Shown here: positions 1-6,752 of the stretch, one piece after another
Layout of the letters: the number at the start of each line of letters is the position of its first letter
How positions within the stretch are numbered: the first letter of the stretch is position 1
Source of the DNA: a virus
Length of the DNA stretch: 27,151 nt
Direction: 5' to 3' (one strand)
IMG/VR virus record: IMGVR_UViG_3300034101_001901
Coordinates: 1 to 27,151 of that record
The notes under the pieces: model-generated
What the model was told of the DNA's origin: nothing
The model's input: only the letters and a program-made list of their open reading frames with translations
Database searches by the model: none
Made by a program: the position numbers and the translations under genes

Positions 1-2235
1 CCTAATAAACTACTTATTCCAGCTGGAAACTGGAACTTAGAGACTTATTTTAGCGCATCAAGTAGTGGAGGAACGCCGTCCTTTTATGTTGAGCTTTATA
101 AGTACAACGGCACAACATTTACTTTAATTGCAACAAGTAGCTCGGCTCCTGAATTAATAGCTTTTGGAACTAACCTAAACCCATATTTCAGCACATTAGC
201 GGTGCCTGAAACAATTCTAACTTTAACAGATAGGTTGGCGTTGAGGTACTACGTTAACACCTCAGGCCGCACAATTACGTTGCATACTGAAAACAACCAT
301 TTATGCCAAGTTATAACCACGTTTACAACTGGTTTAACGGCTTTAAACGGATTGACTAGCCAAGTCCAATTCTTTGCGGTTGGGACTAGCGGAACAGATT
401 TTGCAATTTCTAGCGCAACGGATACCCATACGTTTAATCTACCAACGGCAAGCGCGACAAATAGAGGCGCTTTAAGTTCTGCGGATTGGACGACTTTTAA
501 TAACAAAACTTCCAACCTTGGAACGGTTACCTCGGTCGGCTTATCCTCGGCGACTAGCGGCGTTACTATAGGCTCAACTCCAATAACAACAAGCGGAACT
601 ATTACCTTAGCAATTGCAACGGCTAGCGGCTCGCAAAATGGCTTGTTATCTAGTACCGATTGGACAACCTTTAACTCTAAGCAGAACGCTTTGACCAATC
701 CTGTAACAGGAACTGGTGTAAACGGCCAAGTTGCTTATTGGAACGGCACCAACTCAATTACAAGTGATTCAGATTTATTTTTTGACGGAAGTGATTTATC
801 TGTCGGTGGCAATATTACTTTAACGAATGGTGCAAACAGGTATTTGAGAATTGGCTCTTCAACTGTTTATTATTACGATTTACAAACTGTTGGAGATGAC
901 TTTCAAATTAGGGAAGCTGGAACAACGCCAAGATTGACTATTAAATATCCAAACGGAAACGTATTAATTAACACAACCACAGATGCTGGCTTTAAGCTAG
1001 ACGTTAACGGAACTGGGCGGTTTACAAGTAGTGTAATAGCTAATGGTTTAAACGCTTTGGGTTCAACTTTAAATAATGGTAATGCTTTTAGATTTTATAG
1101 GGCAGGCCTTGTTGAAATGGCTTATATTGGATGGTCAAATGAAAACGCAAATAACTCGACTTGGCTTTTTAAATCTAGTAATGGAAACCCAATTGCATTT
1201 AGTGCGGATGGGACTAATCAAAATGTATTTATAAGCTCAGGCGGCAACGTTGGGATTGGTCACATTAATCCAATTGCACCTTTGCAAGTTACAGGACAAA
1301 GTGCAAGTCCAAATAATGGGTTTTTCCTTAGTACTAATTCTTTTACTTTATCATCTAGCGGCTCATTGCTTAGAATGGGACACGTTGCGTCTTCAGGTAA
1401 TACTACTGCAATTATTCAAAATCTAAGCGTTGGAGGCACAACGGCTGCTAACATTGCATTTCCTGACGGCAACGTGCTGATTGGAACGACAACGGATATT
1501 GGATTAAGGTTGCAAGTTAGTGGGGATATTTACGCAAGTAATGAAATGTATTTGGACAATGGTAAATATTTGCGCTTTAAACGTTCAAGTGGTGGCTTGT
1601 ATATACAAACTTTAGGAATTGATTCGGGTACGGACAACGTTAGATTGTTAACAACTGGAGATTTAAACATTGTTAACGGCTCTTTGACTAATTTAATGAC
1701 TGTTAAAAACGGCGGCAACGTTGGGATTGGGGTAAATAATCCAACAAAAAAATTAGAAGTTGCCGCATCTGTATCTGGACAAGTTGTTAATATTTCAAAT
1801 GAAAGAAATAATTCATCTGGAGATTATGCAATTGTATCTTTATTAGGTTCAAATTGTAGTAATTTAAATAGTTACCATTATATAGCATCAACAGGAGGTG
1901 CAGATAAATTTTATATCTATGGAAATGGGGTTTATGCAACTGTATCAGACATAAGGCTAAAGAAAAATATTGAAAGCGTAACAGATAAGTTTTTGCAAAA
2001 AGTAATGGATTTAAATGTAGTTAACTATAATTGGAATGAGCAACAAGATGGCGATAAAAAAGAGTTTGGATTAATTGCACAAGAGGTTGAAAAAAGTTTT
2101 CCATTTATTGTAAACGAAAATAGACCAAACCAAAAAGGCCAAATATTTAAAAACATTTCGGTAAGCGTTTTGCCTTATATTTTAATAAAAGCAATTCAAG
2201 AGTTAAAACAAGAAATCGACACTTTAAAAAACTAA
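1..2235 (+). CDS. Phage tail fibre / receptor-binding protein with C-terminal S74 chaperone domain (5' truncated)
   Basis: The frame is open from base 1, so the gene starts outside the window; the GTG at 202 is only an internal codon. The 744 visible residues are rich in Gly, Ser, Thr and Asn. They carry repeated fibre motifs: GALSSADWTTFN and GLLSSTDWTTFN, then several blocks of the type GNVLIxTTTD...L.V.G and GGNVGIG..NP. Residues about 647-744 form an intramolecular chaperone of the peptidase S74 family. The SDIRLKKNI motif contains the presumed autocleavage serine, Ser649 in this numbering. A short coiled-coil (LIKAIQELKQEI) ends the protein. In this family the domain trims itself after helping a beta-helical trimer fold. 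Likely role: host-surface recognition at the tail tip. Confidence 0.9.
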   Translation, partial: PNKLLIPAGNWNLETYFSASSSGGTPSFYVELYKYNGTTFTLIATSSSAPELIAFGTNLNPYFSTLAVPETILTLTDRLALRYYVNTSGRTITLHTENNHLCQVITTFTTGLTALNGLTSQVQFFAVGTSGTDFAISSATDTHTFNLPTASATNRGALSSADWTTFNNKTSNLGTVTSVGLSSATSGVTIGSTPITTSGTITLAIATASGSQNGLLSSTDWTTFNSKQNALTNPVTGTGVNGQVAYWNGTNSITSDSDLFFDGSDLSVGGNITLTNGANRYLRIGSSTVYYYDLQTVGDDFQIREAGTTPRLTIKYPNGNVLINTTTDAGFKLDVNGTGRFTSSVIANGLNALGSTLNNGNAFRFYRAGLVEMAYIGWSNENANNSTWLFKSSNGNPIAFSADGTNQNVFISSGGNVGIGHINPIAPLQVTGQSASPNNGFFLSTNSFTLSSSGSLLRMGHVASSGNTTAIIQNLSVGGTTAANIAFPDGNVLIGTTTDIGLRLQVSGDIYASNEMYLDNGKYLRFKRSSGGLYIQTLGIDSGTDNVRLLTTGDLNIVNGSLTNLMTVKNGGNVGIGVNNPTKKLEVAASVSGQVVNISNERNNSSGDYAIVSLLGSNCSNLNSYHYIASTGGADKFYIYGNGVYATVSDIRLKKNIESVTDKFLQKVMDLNVVNYNWNEQQDGDKKEFGLIAQEVEKSFPFIVNENRPNQKGQIFKNISVSVLPYILIKAIQELKQEIDTLKN

Positions 2236-2239
2236 AAAT

Positions 2240-2521
2240 ATGAAACCAATCGAACCAGTAACAATTTGGAAAAACGGCGAAAGCCAAGAGGCTAACTTAT
2301 TAAACGCCTACATTATTAACGACAACCTGCAATCGTCTTGCTCTTTTTACTATTCGCTTTGTGCAAGTGGCGAAGGAACAGAGGCAATGCCTTTGGTAAT
2401 TGGTCAAACGCTTGCGGAGGGTAACATTACAATGGATGGAGAAAATTATTTGGCTTGGGACGGCGACAACGATTATGCGTTTACCTATATTGCCGAAAAA
2501 TTAAACCTTACACTTATATGA
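2240..2521 (+). CDS. Small fibre-associated protein of unknown function
   Basis: 93 residues beginning MKPIEPVTIWKNGESQEAN, four bases after the fibre stop. The protein is acidic, with no signal peptide or membrane segment, and contains a WDGDNDYAF stretch. Short proteins with this kind of start commonly follow tail-fibre genes in Bacteroidota phages. A fibre accessory or assembly role is inferred from position only. The stop overlaps the next start (ATGA), which indicates translational coupling. Confidence 0.75.
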   Translation: MKPIEPVTIWKNGESQEANLLNAYIINDNLQSSCSFYYSLCASGEGTEAMPLVIGQTLAEGNITMDGENYLAWDGDNDYAFTYIAEKLNLTLI

Positions 2522-2805
2522 TTGTAAATCTAGCAATTGCCTTAACTGATATCGAAGGCAACAAAATCACAAGCGAAAACGGCGAGTTTATGTACTTGTC
2601 TAAGATGGTCGGAAACGCTTTGTTTTCAGCTGAAGAGAAAGAAGACCCGATAAGACTTTACGAGCTGGCTAAGAAAATTTACTATTCCGAGGGAGACATT
2701 GAACTAAGCAAATCGGACGCGGATTTAGTAAAGGAAAAGGTCAAGGCTAAAGGCTTTACTGTGCTTGTTTTAGGGCCGCTTTACGAGGCTTTAAAAGAAA
2801 AGTAA
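2518..2805 (+). CDS. Small protein of unknown function, end of tail-fibre operon
   Basis: 95 residues, mostly alpha-helical and charged, rich in Lys and Glu. I chose the ATG at 2518 because it overlaps the upstream TGA as ATGA and gives a protein beginning MIVNLAIALTDIEGN. The longer reading from 2455 only repeats the upstream gene out of frame. No catalytic motif is visible. It is the last gene before the tRNA-like element and a strong terminator, so it closes the fibre transcription unit. Confidence 0.75.
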   Translation: MIVNLAIALTDIEGNKITSENGEFMYLSKMVGNALFSAEEKEDPIRLYELAKKIYYSEGDIELSKSDADLVKEKVKAKGFTVLVLGPLYEALKEK

Positions 2806-2814
2806 TGGTAACAA

Positions 2815-2913
2815 AGTTAGGTGGCGGAATTGGTAGACGCTAAGTGTCGGTTAGAAGGGTACATAATACCGCACAACAAACCCTTCATACAGGTTCAAAT
2901 CCTGTCCTGACTA
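2815..2913 (+). tRNA. tRNA-Leu-like element with an aberrant central domain
   Basis: A 7-bp acceptor stem pairs 2815-2821 with 2906-2912, including one G-U pair. The discriminator A is 2913 and no CCA is encoded. The D arm (GCG/CGC at 2824-2826 and 2838-2840, loop GGAATTGGTAGA-like) has the class II leucine/serine look. The T arm is perfect: ACAGG (2889-2893), loop TTCAAAT, CCTGT (2901-2905). The 48 bases between D and T arms form no normal anticodon arm. They can instead form an H-type pseudoknot (2844-2851 with 2868-2874; 2854-2859 with 2881-2886). A strained alternative puts UAG (Leu) at 2852-2854 with a weak stem. It may be a degenerate tRNA-Leu or a tRNA-like RNA. Confidence 0.6.
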
Positions 2914-2921
2914 CTAAATTT

Positions 2922-2950
2922 AAAGGGCTAGAAATAGCCCTTTTTTATTT
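2922..2950 (+). terminator. Rho-independent terminator
   Basis: A 9-bp perfect stem (AAAGGGCTA at 2922-2930, TAGCCCTTT at 2935-2943) is closed by a GAAA tetraloop and followed by a run of T. It lies directly after the tRNA-like element and ends the tail-fibre transcription unit. Confidence 0.85.
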
Positions 2951-2964
2951 GCTTTAAAATGCCT

Positions 2965-2982
2965 TATTTTTGATAAACGAAT
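2965..2982 (+). promoter_or_regulatory. Candidate Bacteroidota-type promoter for the lysis cassette
   Basis: TATTTTTG (2965-2972) matches the TANNTTTG -7 element and is followed by AAACGAAT (2975-2982). The same pair of motifs precedes the portal and protease genes. The nearest upstream TTTG is at 2948-2951, closer than the usual 17-21 bases, so the -33 part is weak. The site follows a terminator and precedes the start at 2995. Confidence 0.5.
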
Positions 2983-2994
2983 TAATTAAATGTA

Positions 2995-3204
2995 ATGCAC
3001 CACGTCCCTCCATTTGAACAAGTTTTAGGCCTAGGAATAATTGGAACGCTTGCCTCGATTATTGATATGAACGAAAGCCTTAAATTTCTTATTCTTTTAC
3101 TGACGTTTGTCGGTTTGATTATTAAAGTCTGGGAGCAAGTAAAGAAAAGCGAGTTTTTCTTGGAGGACATGAAAGGCATTTGGCGCAAAATATTTAAAAA
3201 GTAA
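2995..3204 (+). CDS. Small membrane protein, holin candidate
   Basis: 69 residues with two hydrophobic stretches (about 9-24, LGLGIIGTLASII; about 29-46, LKFLILLLTFVGLIIKVW) separated by a short charged turn, and a basic C-terminal tail ending WRKIFKK. Two short membrane spans and a positively charged tail, at the head of a cassette containing an endopeptidase, fit a class II holin. There is no sequence-specific proof. The stop overlaps the next ATG (TAATG). Confidence 0.6.
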   Translation: MHHVPPFEQVLGLGIIGTLASIIDMNESLKFLILLLTFVGLIIKVWEQVKKSEFFLEDMKGIWRKIFKK

Positions 3205-3326
3205 TGGCAAAGGCAGTACAAGCAACTAAGCCAAATTCATTCGGCAAGCGAAGGAACGGAAAAGCTAAAAAAGCCTATTCTAAAAATGAGCAAAAGCCAA
3301 AAACATATCGTGGACAAGGACGCTGA
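3204..3326 (+). CDS. Very small basic protein
   Basis: 40 residues, strongly basic, containing SFGKRRNGKAKKAYSKNE and ending TYRGQGR. It starts at an ATG overlapping the previous stop (TAATG), and its last 41 bases overlap the next gene in another frame. Short proteins ending in a similar YRGQGR tail occur in Bacteroidota phages. Function unknown; the charge suggests contact with nucleic acid or membrane lipid. Confidence 0.6.
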   Translation: MAKAVQATKPNSFGKRRNGKAKKAYSKNEQKPKTYRGQGR

Positions 3327-3468
3327 AAAATCAAAATTCATCCGCCTAGGAATTTGGGCGGTTTTTTTAATTGTAGTCGGCGGAGTTGCTGCCTACTTTC
3401 TACCGGAGCATTCCGTAGGTTCATTTTTTGACCTACTTAAAACTATTGTAACCAGCCTAATTCTATAA
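3286..3468 (+). CDS. Small membrane protein, second holin/antiholin candidate
   Basis: 60 residues: a charged N-terminus, one clear membrane span (about 23-39, IWAVFLIVVGGVAAYFL) and a second weaker hydrophobic tail (FFDLLKTIVTSLIL). The start overlaps the basic protein, and the stop is directly followed by the next ATG. Placement between a holin-like gene and an endopeptidase suggests a lysis or lysis-inhibition role. This is inference. Confidence 0.55.
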   Translation: MSKSQKHIVDKDAEKSKFIRLGIWAVFLIVVGGVAAYFLPEHSVGSFFDLLKTIVTSLIL

Positions 3469-4191
3469 ATGGAAGAATTTAGACCGAGATTAAACCGCGA
3501 AGAGTGGGAAATTATTAAAGGTATCAGAAATTCAAATAGGGGGGGTGGGGTCTTAGAAATTGGAGACCTACACGAGCCTTTTTGCCTTGATGATTATTTG
3601 GAGTTTTGTATTGAACAGAAGAATCGTTATAAATGTGATAAGGTTGTCTTTATTGGTGACATTATTGACAATCACTATGCATCTTACCATGAGACTGATC
3701 CTGACGGCATGAGTGCCTTGGATGAATTAAACTATGCTATTGAAAGGATTAAAAAATGGCGAGATGCTTTTCCAGAGGCGGTTGTAATCATTGGGAATCA
3801 CGACAGATTAGTAATGCGAAAGGCTTTTACTGCCGGTATTTCTAAAAAGTGGATTAAGAGCTACAAAGAAGTCTTGGAGACTCCAGCATGGGAATTTACC
3901 GAAGAGCATATTTTAAACGATGTTTTGTACGTACATGGCGAACAAGGAGGAGCAATTGCTAGAGCCAAAGCGGACTTAATTAGCACCGTTCAAGGTCACC
4001 GACATACGGAAGCTTACACCAACTTCGTAGTTGGTAAAAACTTTAAGATATTTGGTAAGCAAGTTGGATGCGGAATTGATAAGGATAGTTATGCAATGGC
4101 ATATGCTAAGTCTGGAAGGAAGCCAGCTATTGGTGTTGGTGTTACCTTAGATTATGGTCGATTGCCGTTTAATGTGATGATGGAATTATAA
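3469..4191 (+). CDS. Calcineurin-like metallophosphoesterase
   Basis: 240 residues with all signature blocks of the binuclear-metal phosphoesterase fold: GDLHEPF (Asp33, His35), GDIIDN (Asp64, Asp67), GNHD (Asn110, His111, Asp112), YVHGE (His156) and GHRHTE (His177, His179). The family hydrolyses phosphomono- or phosphodiesters; the substrate cannot be read from the sequence. It sits between lysis genes without a gap, and the ATG follows the previous stop at once. A run of seven G near codon 25 encodes Gly residues and belongs to the recurrent G-tract motif. Confidence 0.9.
   Translation: MEEFRPRLNREEWEIIKGIRNSNRGGGVLEIGDLHEPFCLDDYLEFCIEQKNRYKCDKVVFIGDIIDNHYASYHETDPDGMSALDELNYAIERIKKWRDAFPEAVVIIGNHDRLVMRKAFTAGISKKWIKSYKEVLETPAWEFTEEHILNDVLYVHGEQGGAIARAKADLISTVQGHRHTEAYTNFVVGKNFKIFGKQVGCGIDKDSYAMAYAKSGRKPAIGVGVTLDYGRLPFNVMMEL
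3539..3551 (+). repeat. G-tract motif, copy 1
   Basis: Seven G, T, four G, T, inside the phosphoesterase gene. One of six plus-strand copies. Confidence 0.7.
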
Positions 4192-4208
4192 TTTGCTAAA
4201 TTTACAAG

Positions 4209-4586
4209 ATGAAACTTTCTACAAACTTTAGTCTAGATGAATTTGCCTCAGCTGATGGAAAGGCTCCTACTAATGATGTGCTTAAAAACCTAACAGAGTT
4301 AGCTAAGAATTTGGAGGTACTACGTAAGAATTTAGGTCAGCCAATACGTATTACTTCAGGGTTTAGAAGCAAAGAACACAATGCAAAAATTGGAGGCGCT
4401 TTAAATAGCTTTCATGTCTTAGGGATGGCTGCCGACATTCAGGTTGCAAAAATGAAACCAGAGAATGTAGCTAAGGCAATCGAGTTGTTGATTAAAGATG
4501 GCAAAATGAAAGAGGGTGGATTGGGAATTTACAAGACTTGGATTCATTACGATATTAGAGGAACTAAAGCACGCTGGAAAATATGA
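4209..4586 (+). CDS. Peptidase M15-type endolysin (D-Ala/L-Ala-D-Glu peptidase-like)
   Basis: 125 residues forming a compact peptidase M15 domain with its zinc ligands: SFHVLGMAADIQV supplies His69 and Asp76, and WIHYDIRG supplies His113. The ITSGFRSKEHNAKIGG segment is typical of the family. These enzymes cut the peptide part of peptidoglycan. There is no signal peptide, so release probably depends on the holin candidates upstream. A TATAATTTG sequence at 4187-4195 resembles the plus-strand promoter core. The stop overlaps the next gene (ATGA). Confidence 0.88.
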   Translation: MKLSTNFSLDEFASADGKAPTNDVLKNLTELAKNLEVLRKNLGQPIRITSGFRSKEHNAKIGGALNSFHVLGMAADIQVAKMKPENVAKAIELLIKDGKMKEGGLGIYKTWIHYDIRGTKARWKI

Positions 4587-4804
4587 AAGTAGTATTAGAG
4601 TTTGATTTGCCTGACGATGAATATGATTTTCAAGCTGCTATTAATGGGAAAAAGCTAAAAGGAATTTCCTACGATTACGATGAAAAGTTAAGAAGTATAA
4701 TTAAGTACAATGACCTTACAGATGAAGAATATCAGACATATCAGAAATGCAGAGATATTTTTAGAGAAATGTTTTACGATGAAAACTTATTTATAGAACA
4801 ATAA
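4583..4804 (+). CDS. Small acidic protein of unknown function
   Basis: 73 residues, acidic and Tyr-rich (YDYDEKLRSIIKYNDLTDEEYQTY). Overlapping start and stop codons link it to the M15 gene before it and to the small gene after it. No recognised domain. Its place in the lysis cassette is the only hint of role. Confidence 0.7.
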   Translation: MKVVLEFDLPDDEYDFQAAINGKKLKGISYDYDEKLRSIIKYNDLTDEEYQTYQKCRDIFREMFYDENLFIEQ

Positions 4805-4947
4805 TGCCACTACCAAAGCCAAAGCCTGTCGAAAGTCAAAGCGATTTTGTCGCTAGATGTGTAGCCGACCCAGTTATGGAACGAGAATTTCCGCGTATGG
4901 ATCAGCGCTTGGTAATTTGTTATGTACAATTCAGAGAAAAAAAATGA
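4804..4947 (+). CDS. Short conserved phage protein (MPLPKPK... type)
   Basis: 47 residues with a Pro/Lys-rich start (MPLPKPKPVESQSDFVARC) and a DPVMEREFPRMDQR centre. Short peptides of this pattern, often ending near an RLAVCY-like stretch, are recurrent in phages and prophages, usually near structural genes. Function unknown. Start and stop codons overlap both neighbours (TAATG and ATGA), which supports real translation. Confidence 0.65.
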   Translation: MPLPKPKPVESQSDFVARCVADPVMEREFPRMDQRLVICYVQFREKK

Positions 4948-5492
4948 GACAGTTACTAGATGACGAGCGCAAACGAATTGCAATAATTGCCTTTTTAATT
5001 GGTGTTATTTTGACTTTTGTCATTTATCCAAAACCTGAGCAAGAGACTGTCTACAAATATGAAACTGTGACAAAAACGGACACGTTGATTGTGGAGGTTA
5101 AAGACACAGTTTATGTGCCGAAAAAGTGGATAAAATCACAGATTATTAGGGATACAGTACTAATCGATTTTAAGCCACAAATTAGCCATTTTAAGACCAC
5201 TTTACCTTTTGAATATGGTAATACCTATGTAAGCGGAGAAGTCCTCGGAGAAGTGCTTAAAATGACCGCTACTAACGATTATAAGATACCCGTGGTGACA
5301 AATACTATTACGGAGACAAAAACCGAGACAATCGTTAAAAAAGCTAAAGGAATTTACATTGGTGTTGGTGTTAATTCATTGATCCAGCCGAGCGCATCGC
5401 TTAGCTATTTGGACAATAAGTATTTGTTTACCTATCAATTTCAGCCTTTGCAAAAAGTACACCAAATCGGAGTGTCTAAAAAGTTATTCTAA
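4944..5492 (+). CDS. Membrane-anchored periplasmic protein, spanin-like candidate
   Basis: 182 residues from the ATG at 4944, chosen because it overlaps the previous stop (ATGA). One N-terminal membrane span (about 12-29, IAIIAFLIGVILTFVIYP) is followed by a Thr/Val-rich, beta-prone region with alternating charges (KTDTLIVEVKDTVYVPKKW, then TNTITETKTETIVKKAKG). The last 45 residues look like short amphipathic beta strands and end in Phe. The topology (inner-membrane anchor, long periplasmic part) and the position after the endopeptidase fit a protein bridging the envelope at lysis. No spanin motif is diagnostic, so this is inference. Confidence 0.6.
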   Translation: MRQLLDDERKRIAIIAFLIGVILTFVIYPKPEQETVYKYETVTKTDTLIVEVKDTVYVPKKWIKSQIIRDTVLIDFKPQISHFKTTLPFEYGNTYVSGEVLGEVLKMTATNDYKIPVVTNTITETKTETIVKKAKGIYIGVGVNSLIQPSASLSYLDNKYLFTYQFQPLQKVHQIGVSKKLF

Positions 5493-5629
5493 AGGTTAAT
5501 AAAAGTTCCCAATTTGTGAACTTATAAGTTGCTTGTTACCTTTTTACATAAATTCGTCCCAAAAATCGACAATATTAGTGTCCAACTGTCTCCATTTTGT
5601 CGACACTTGCATGAATTTTTACTAAAATC
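5493..5629. other. Convergent intergenic junction
   Basis: 137 bases between converging plus- and minus-strand units. It holds a small hairpin (AAGTTC 5503-5508, GAACTT 5518-5523, 9-base loop), a perfect 12-base palindrome AACTTATAAGTT (5519-5530) and GTGTC...GACAC arms (5575-5579, 5602-5606). Neither side shows a strong hairpin followed by a T run, so bidirectional termination is likely but unproved. Confidence 0.4.
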
Positions 5630-5827
5630 TTACTTCTTTTTTACAATATCTTGAAGCTGACCCCAAATAGCTTCGCTTAAATCACCCCAGTACATTTCGC
5701 ATTTGCCATTCTTAATAGGCGGATTCATAAAATAGGATTGCATATACTCGCTTGGCTTTGCCGTAAATCTGTAACAACTTTCTTTGTAGGGACAGTTTGT
5801 CCCTAGGCACATCGTGATATCAGGCAT
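5630..5827 (-). CDS. Small cysteine-rich protein, possible zinc-binding
   Basis: 65 residues with cysteines at 7, 12, 18 and 43 (CLGTNCPYKESCYRF ... GKCEMYW), a spacing that could hold one metal ion. It resembles short Cys-rich phage proteins of unknown function. It is the last gene of the minus-strand unit and has its own 76-base leader containing an imperfect palindrome. Confidence 0.7.
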   Translation of the reverse strand: MPDITMCLGTNCPYKESCYRFTAKPSEYMQSYFMNPPIKNGKCEMYWGDLSEAIWGQLQDIVKKK

Positions 5828-5864
5828 GATTATTCATTCATTAAGTGGTAAAAACTGGGTTAAT

Positions 5865-5880
5865 GTGCAATATATTACAC
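5865..5880. promoter_or_regulatory. Imperfect 16-base palindrome upstream of the Cys-rich gene
   Basis: GTGCAATATATTACAC has dyad symmetry with one mismatched pair. It lies between two minus-strand genes, about 40 bases upstream of the start at 5827. It could be an operator. Evidence is weak. Confidence 0.25.
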
Positions 5881-5903
5881 ATTTATTGTGCATTTTGTAA
5901 ATC

Positions 5904-6170
5904 CTACTTTACATTATCGCTGATTTTCAGCAGGACAAGGTAACCAATTAAGTCATTTACCACATCCTCATCATCTTTCTCTAAGCTTCCGTTTTTAATT
6001 CTCTTTAGCTTATCATCAATTCGGATCAGTAGTCCTTCTTTTGCGGACAACTGACTAAACACGCCAAGAGGCTCTAATGCAGAGTTTCCGTACTTACGAT
6101 TTTTGTCGATAAGCATTTTATGAATATGCTCTAGGACTTCTTCTACTTGGATTGCAAATGGTGGTATCAT
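5904..6170 (-). CDS. Nmad1-like (DUF1599) nucleotide-modification-associated protein
   Basis: 88 residues with the pattern of the Nmad1/DUF1599 family: KNRKYGNSALEPLGVF, then a helix with RIDDKLKRIKNG, then EDVVNDLIGYLVLLKI. The all-helical fold and acidic/Arg residues recall MazG-like nucleotide binding. The family often accompanies phage DNA-base modification, and this region also encodes a cytosine methyltransferase and a PP-loop enzyme. The biochemical role is not established. It lies just downstream of the second tRNA-like element. Confidence 0.75.
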   Translation of the reverse strand: MIPPFAIQVEEVLEHIHKMLIDKNRKYGNSALEPLGVFSQLSAKEGLLIRIDDKLKRIKNGSLEKDDEDVVNDLIGYLVLLKISDNVK

Positions 6171-6184
6171 GTTTTTATATTTTG

Positions 6185-6288
6185 TAGTCAGGGCAGGCTA
6201 TGATCCTGCACGCACATCTAAGGTTATCTCAATGTGCCATTACTTTTACAAGCAGTTCCAATGTGTGTCTTCATTCCACCACCTGACT
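6185..6288 (-). ncRNA. Second tRNA-like element, same acceptor stem as the first
   Basis: Read on the minus strand it starts AGTCAGG and ends CCTGACT plus discriminator A: a perfect 7-bp acceptor stem (6282-6288 with 6186-6192). Its nine 3' bases (CCTGACTAC) match the first element. A D arm follows (GTG/CAC, loop GAATGAAGA, lacking the usual GG). The T arm has a 5-bp stem, GCAGG/CCTGC, but an odd loop ATCATAG. The 55 bases between allow a 5-bp hairpin with a GUAA tetraloop (TGCTT/AAGTA) and a 6-bp variable-arm-like stem GCACAT/ATGTGC. No 7-base anticodon loop is apparent. It lies in a 136-base gap between two minus-strand genes. Confidence 0.5.
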
Positions 6289-6306
6289 AGTTACTATACT
6301 TCGGCA

Positions 6307-6561
6307 CTAATTGTCACATTGTGCCAAAAATTCCTTAAATGATACAAACTTCTCTGATTTTAAATACTGGCTAGTCCTAAACTTAGACCTTCCTTTTTTA
6401 ACCAGTAACCCATCTGAAAAAAGAACATAGAATTCGTTTTCAGCTACTATTTCGTTAAACTCTAGGTACTCAATCCACCACTCACTAGGTTTGCGGTTTT
6501 CATCGAGTACCTTGGTAGCAGATAGGTATCCAAAGGGATTGAGTACTTGAGCTTCTTCCAT
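6307..6561 (-). CDS. Hypothetical early protein
   Basis: 84 residues, aromatic-rich (PSEWWIEYLEFNE), no recognised domain. The start overlaps the stop of the upstream gene (TAATG on the coding strand), so it is part of a tightly packed cluster. The tRNA-like element follows directly downstream. Confidence 0.65.
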   Translation of the reverse strand: MEEAQVLNPFGYLSATKVLDENRKPSEWWIEYLEFNEIVAENEFYVLFSDGLLVKKGRSKFRTSQYLKSEKFVSFKEFLAQCDN

Positions 6562-6752
6562 TATTTAAAGAATCGTTTGATTACACTTTCTTTTTGTTCT
6601 CTATGCAAATAGAGTTTCTGTCTCAATATTTCAACAAGCTCTATTGCAATGTGATTTTCTATTTCAACTACATTTTCTCCGTAGTCGATAACCAAGTTTC
6701 CTGATTCTGAATCAACATGAAAGTCCAATTCTTCGTATTTATATTTTATCAT
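6561..6752 (-). CDS. Hypothetical small early protein
   Basis: 63 residues: an acidic beta-prone first half (ELDFHVDSESGNLVIDYGEN) and a basic helical tail (LHREQKESVIKRFFK). It is coupled to both neighbours by overlapping start and stop codons. No function can be assigned. Confidence 0.65.
   Translation of the reverse strand: MIKYKYEELDFHVDSESGNLVIDYGENVVEIENHIAIELVEILRQKLYLHREQKESVIKRFFK

Noticed and set aside
249-698. 149-codon minus-strand frame in the fibre gene
   Set aside because: It is the antisense shadow of a low-complexity Thr/Ser/Gly-rich gene; the translation is Val/Leu-rich without family features or a start signal.
202-2235. GTG at 202 as the fibre gene start
   Set aside because: The frame is open back to base 1 with fibre-like sequence, so the true start lies outside the window.
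2805-2843. Tiny frame starting at the TAATG after 2805
   Set aside because: 12 codons ending inside the D arm of the tRNA-like element; no evidence of translation.
2852-2854. UAG anticodon (tRNA-Leu) in the first element
   Set aside because: The flanking stem would have two wobbles and a mismatch, and needs four bases between D and anticodon stems instead of one. Kept only as an alternative.
2815-2916. Prophage attachment site in a host tRNA gene
   Set aside because: No integrase is nearby, the element lies inside a phage late region, and the middle of the tRNA is abnormal.
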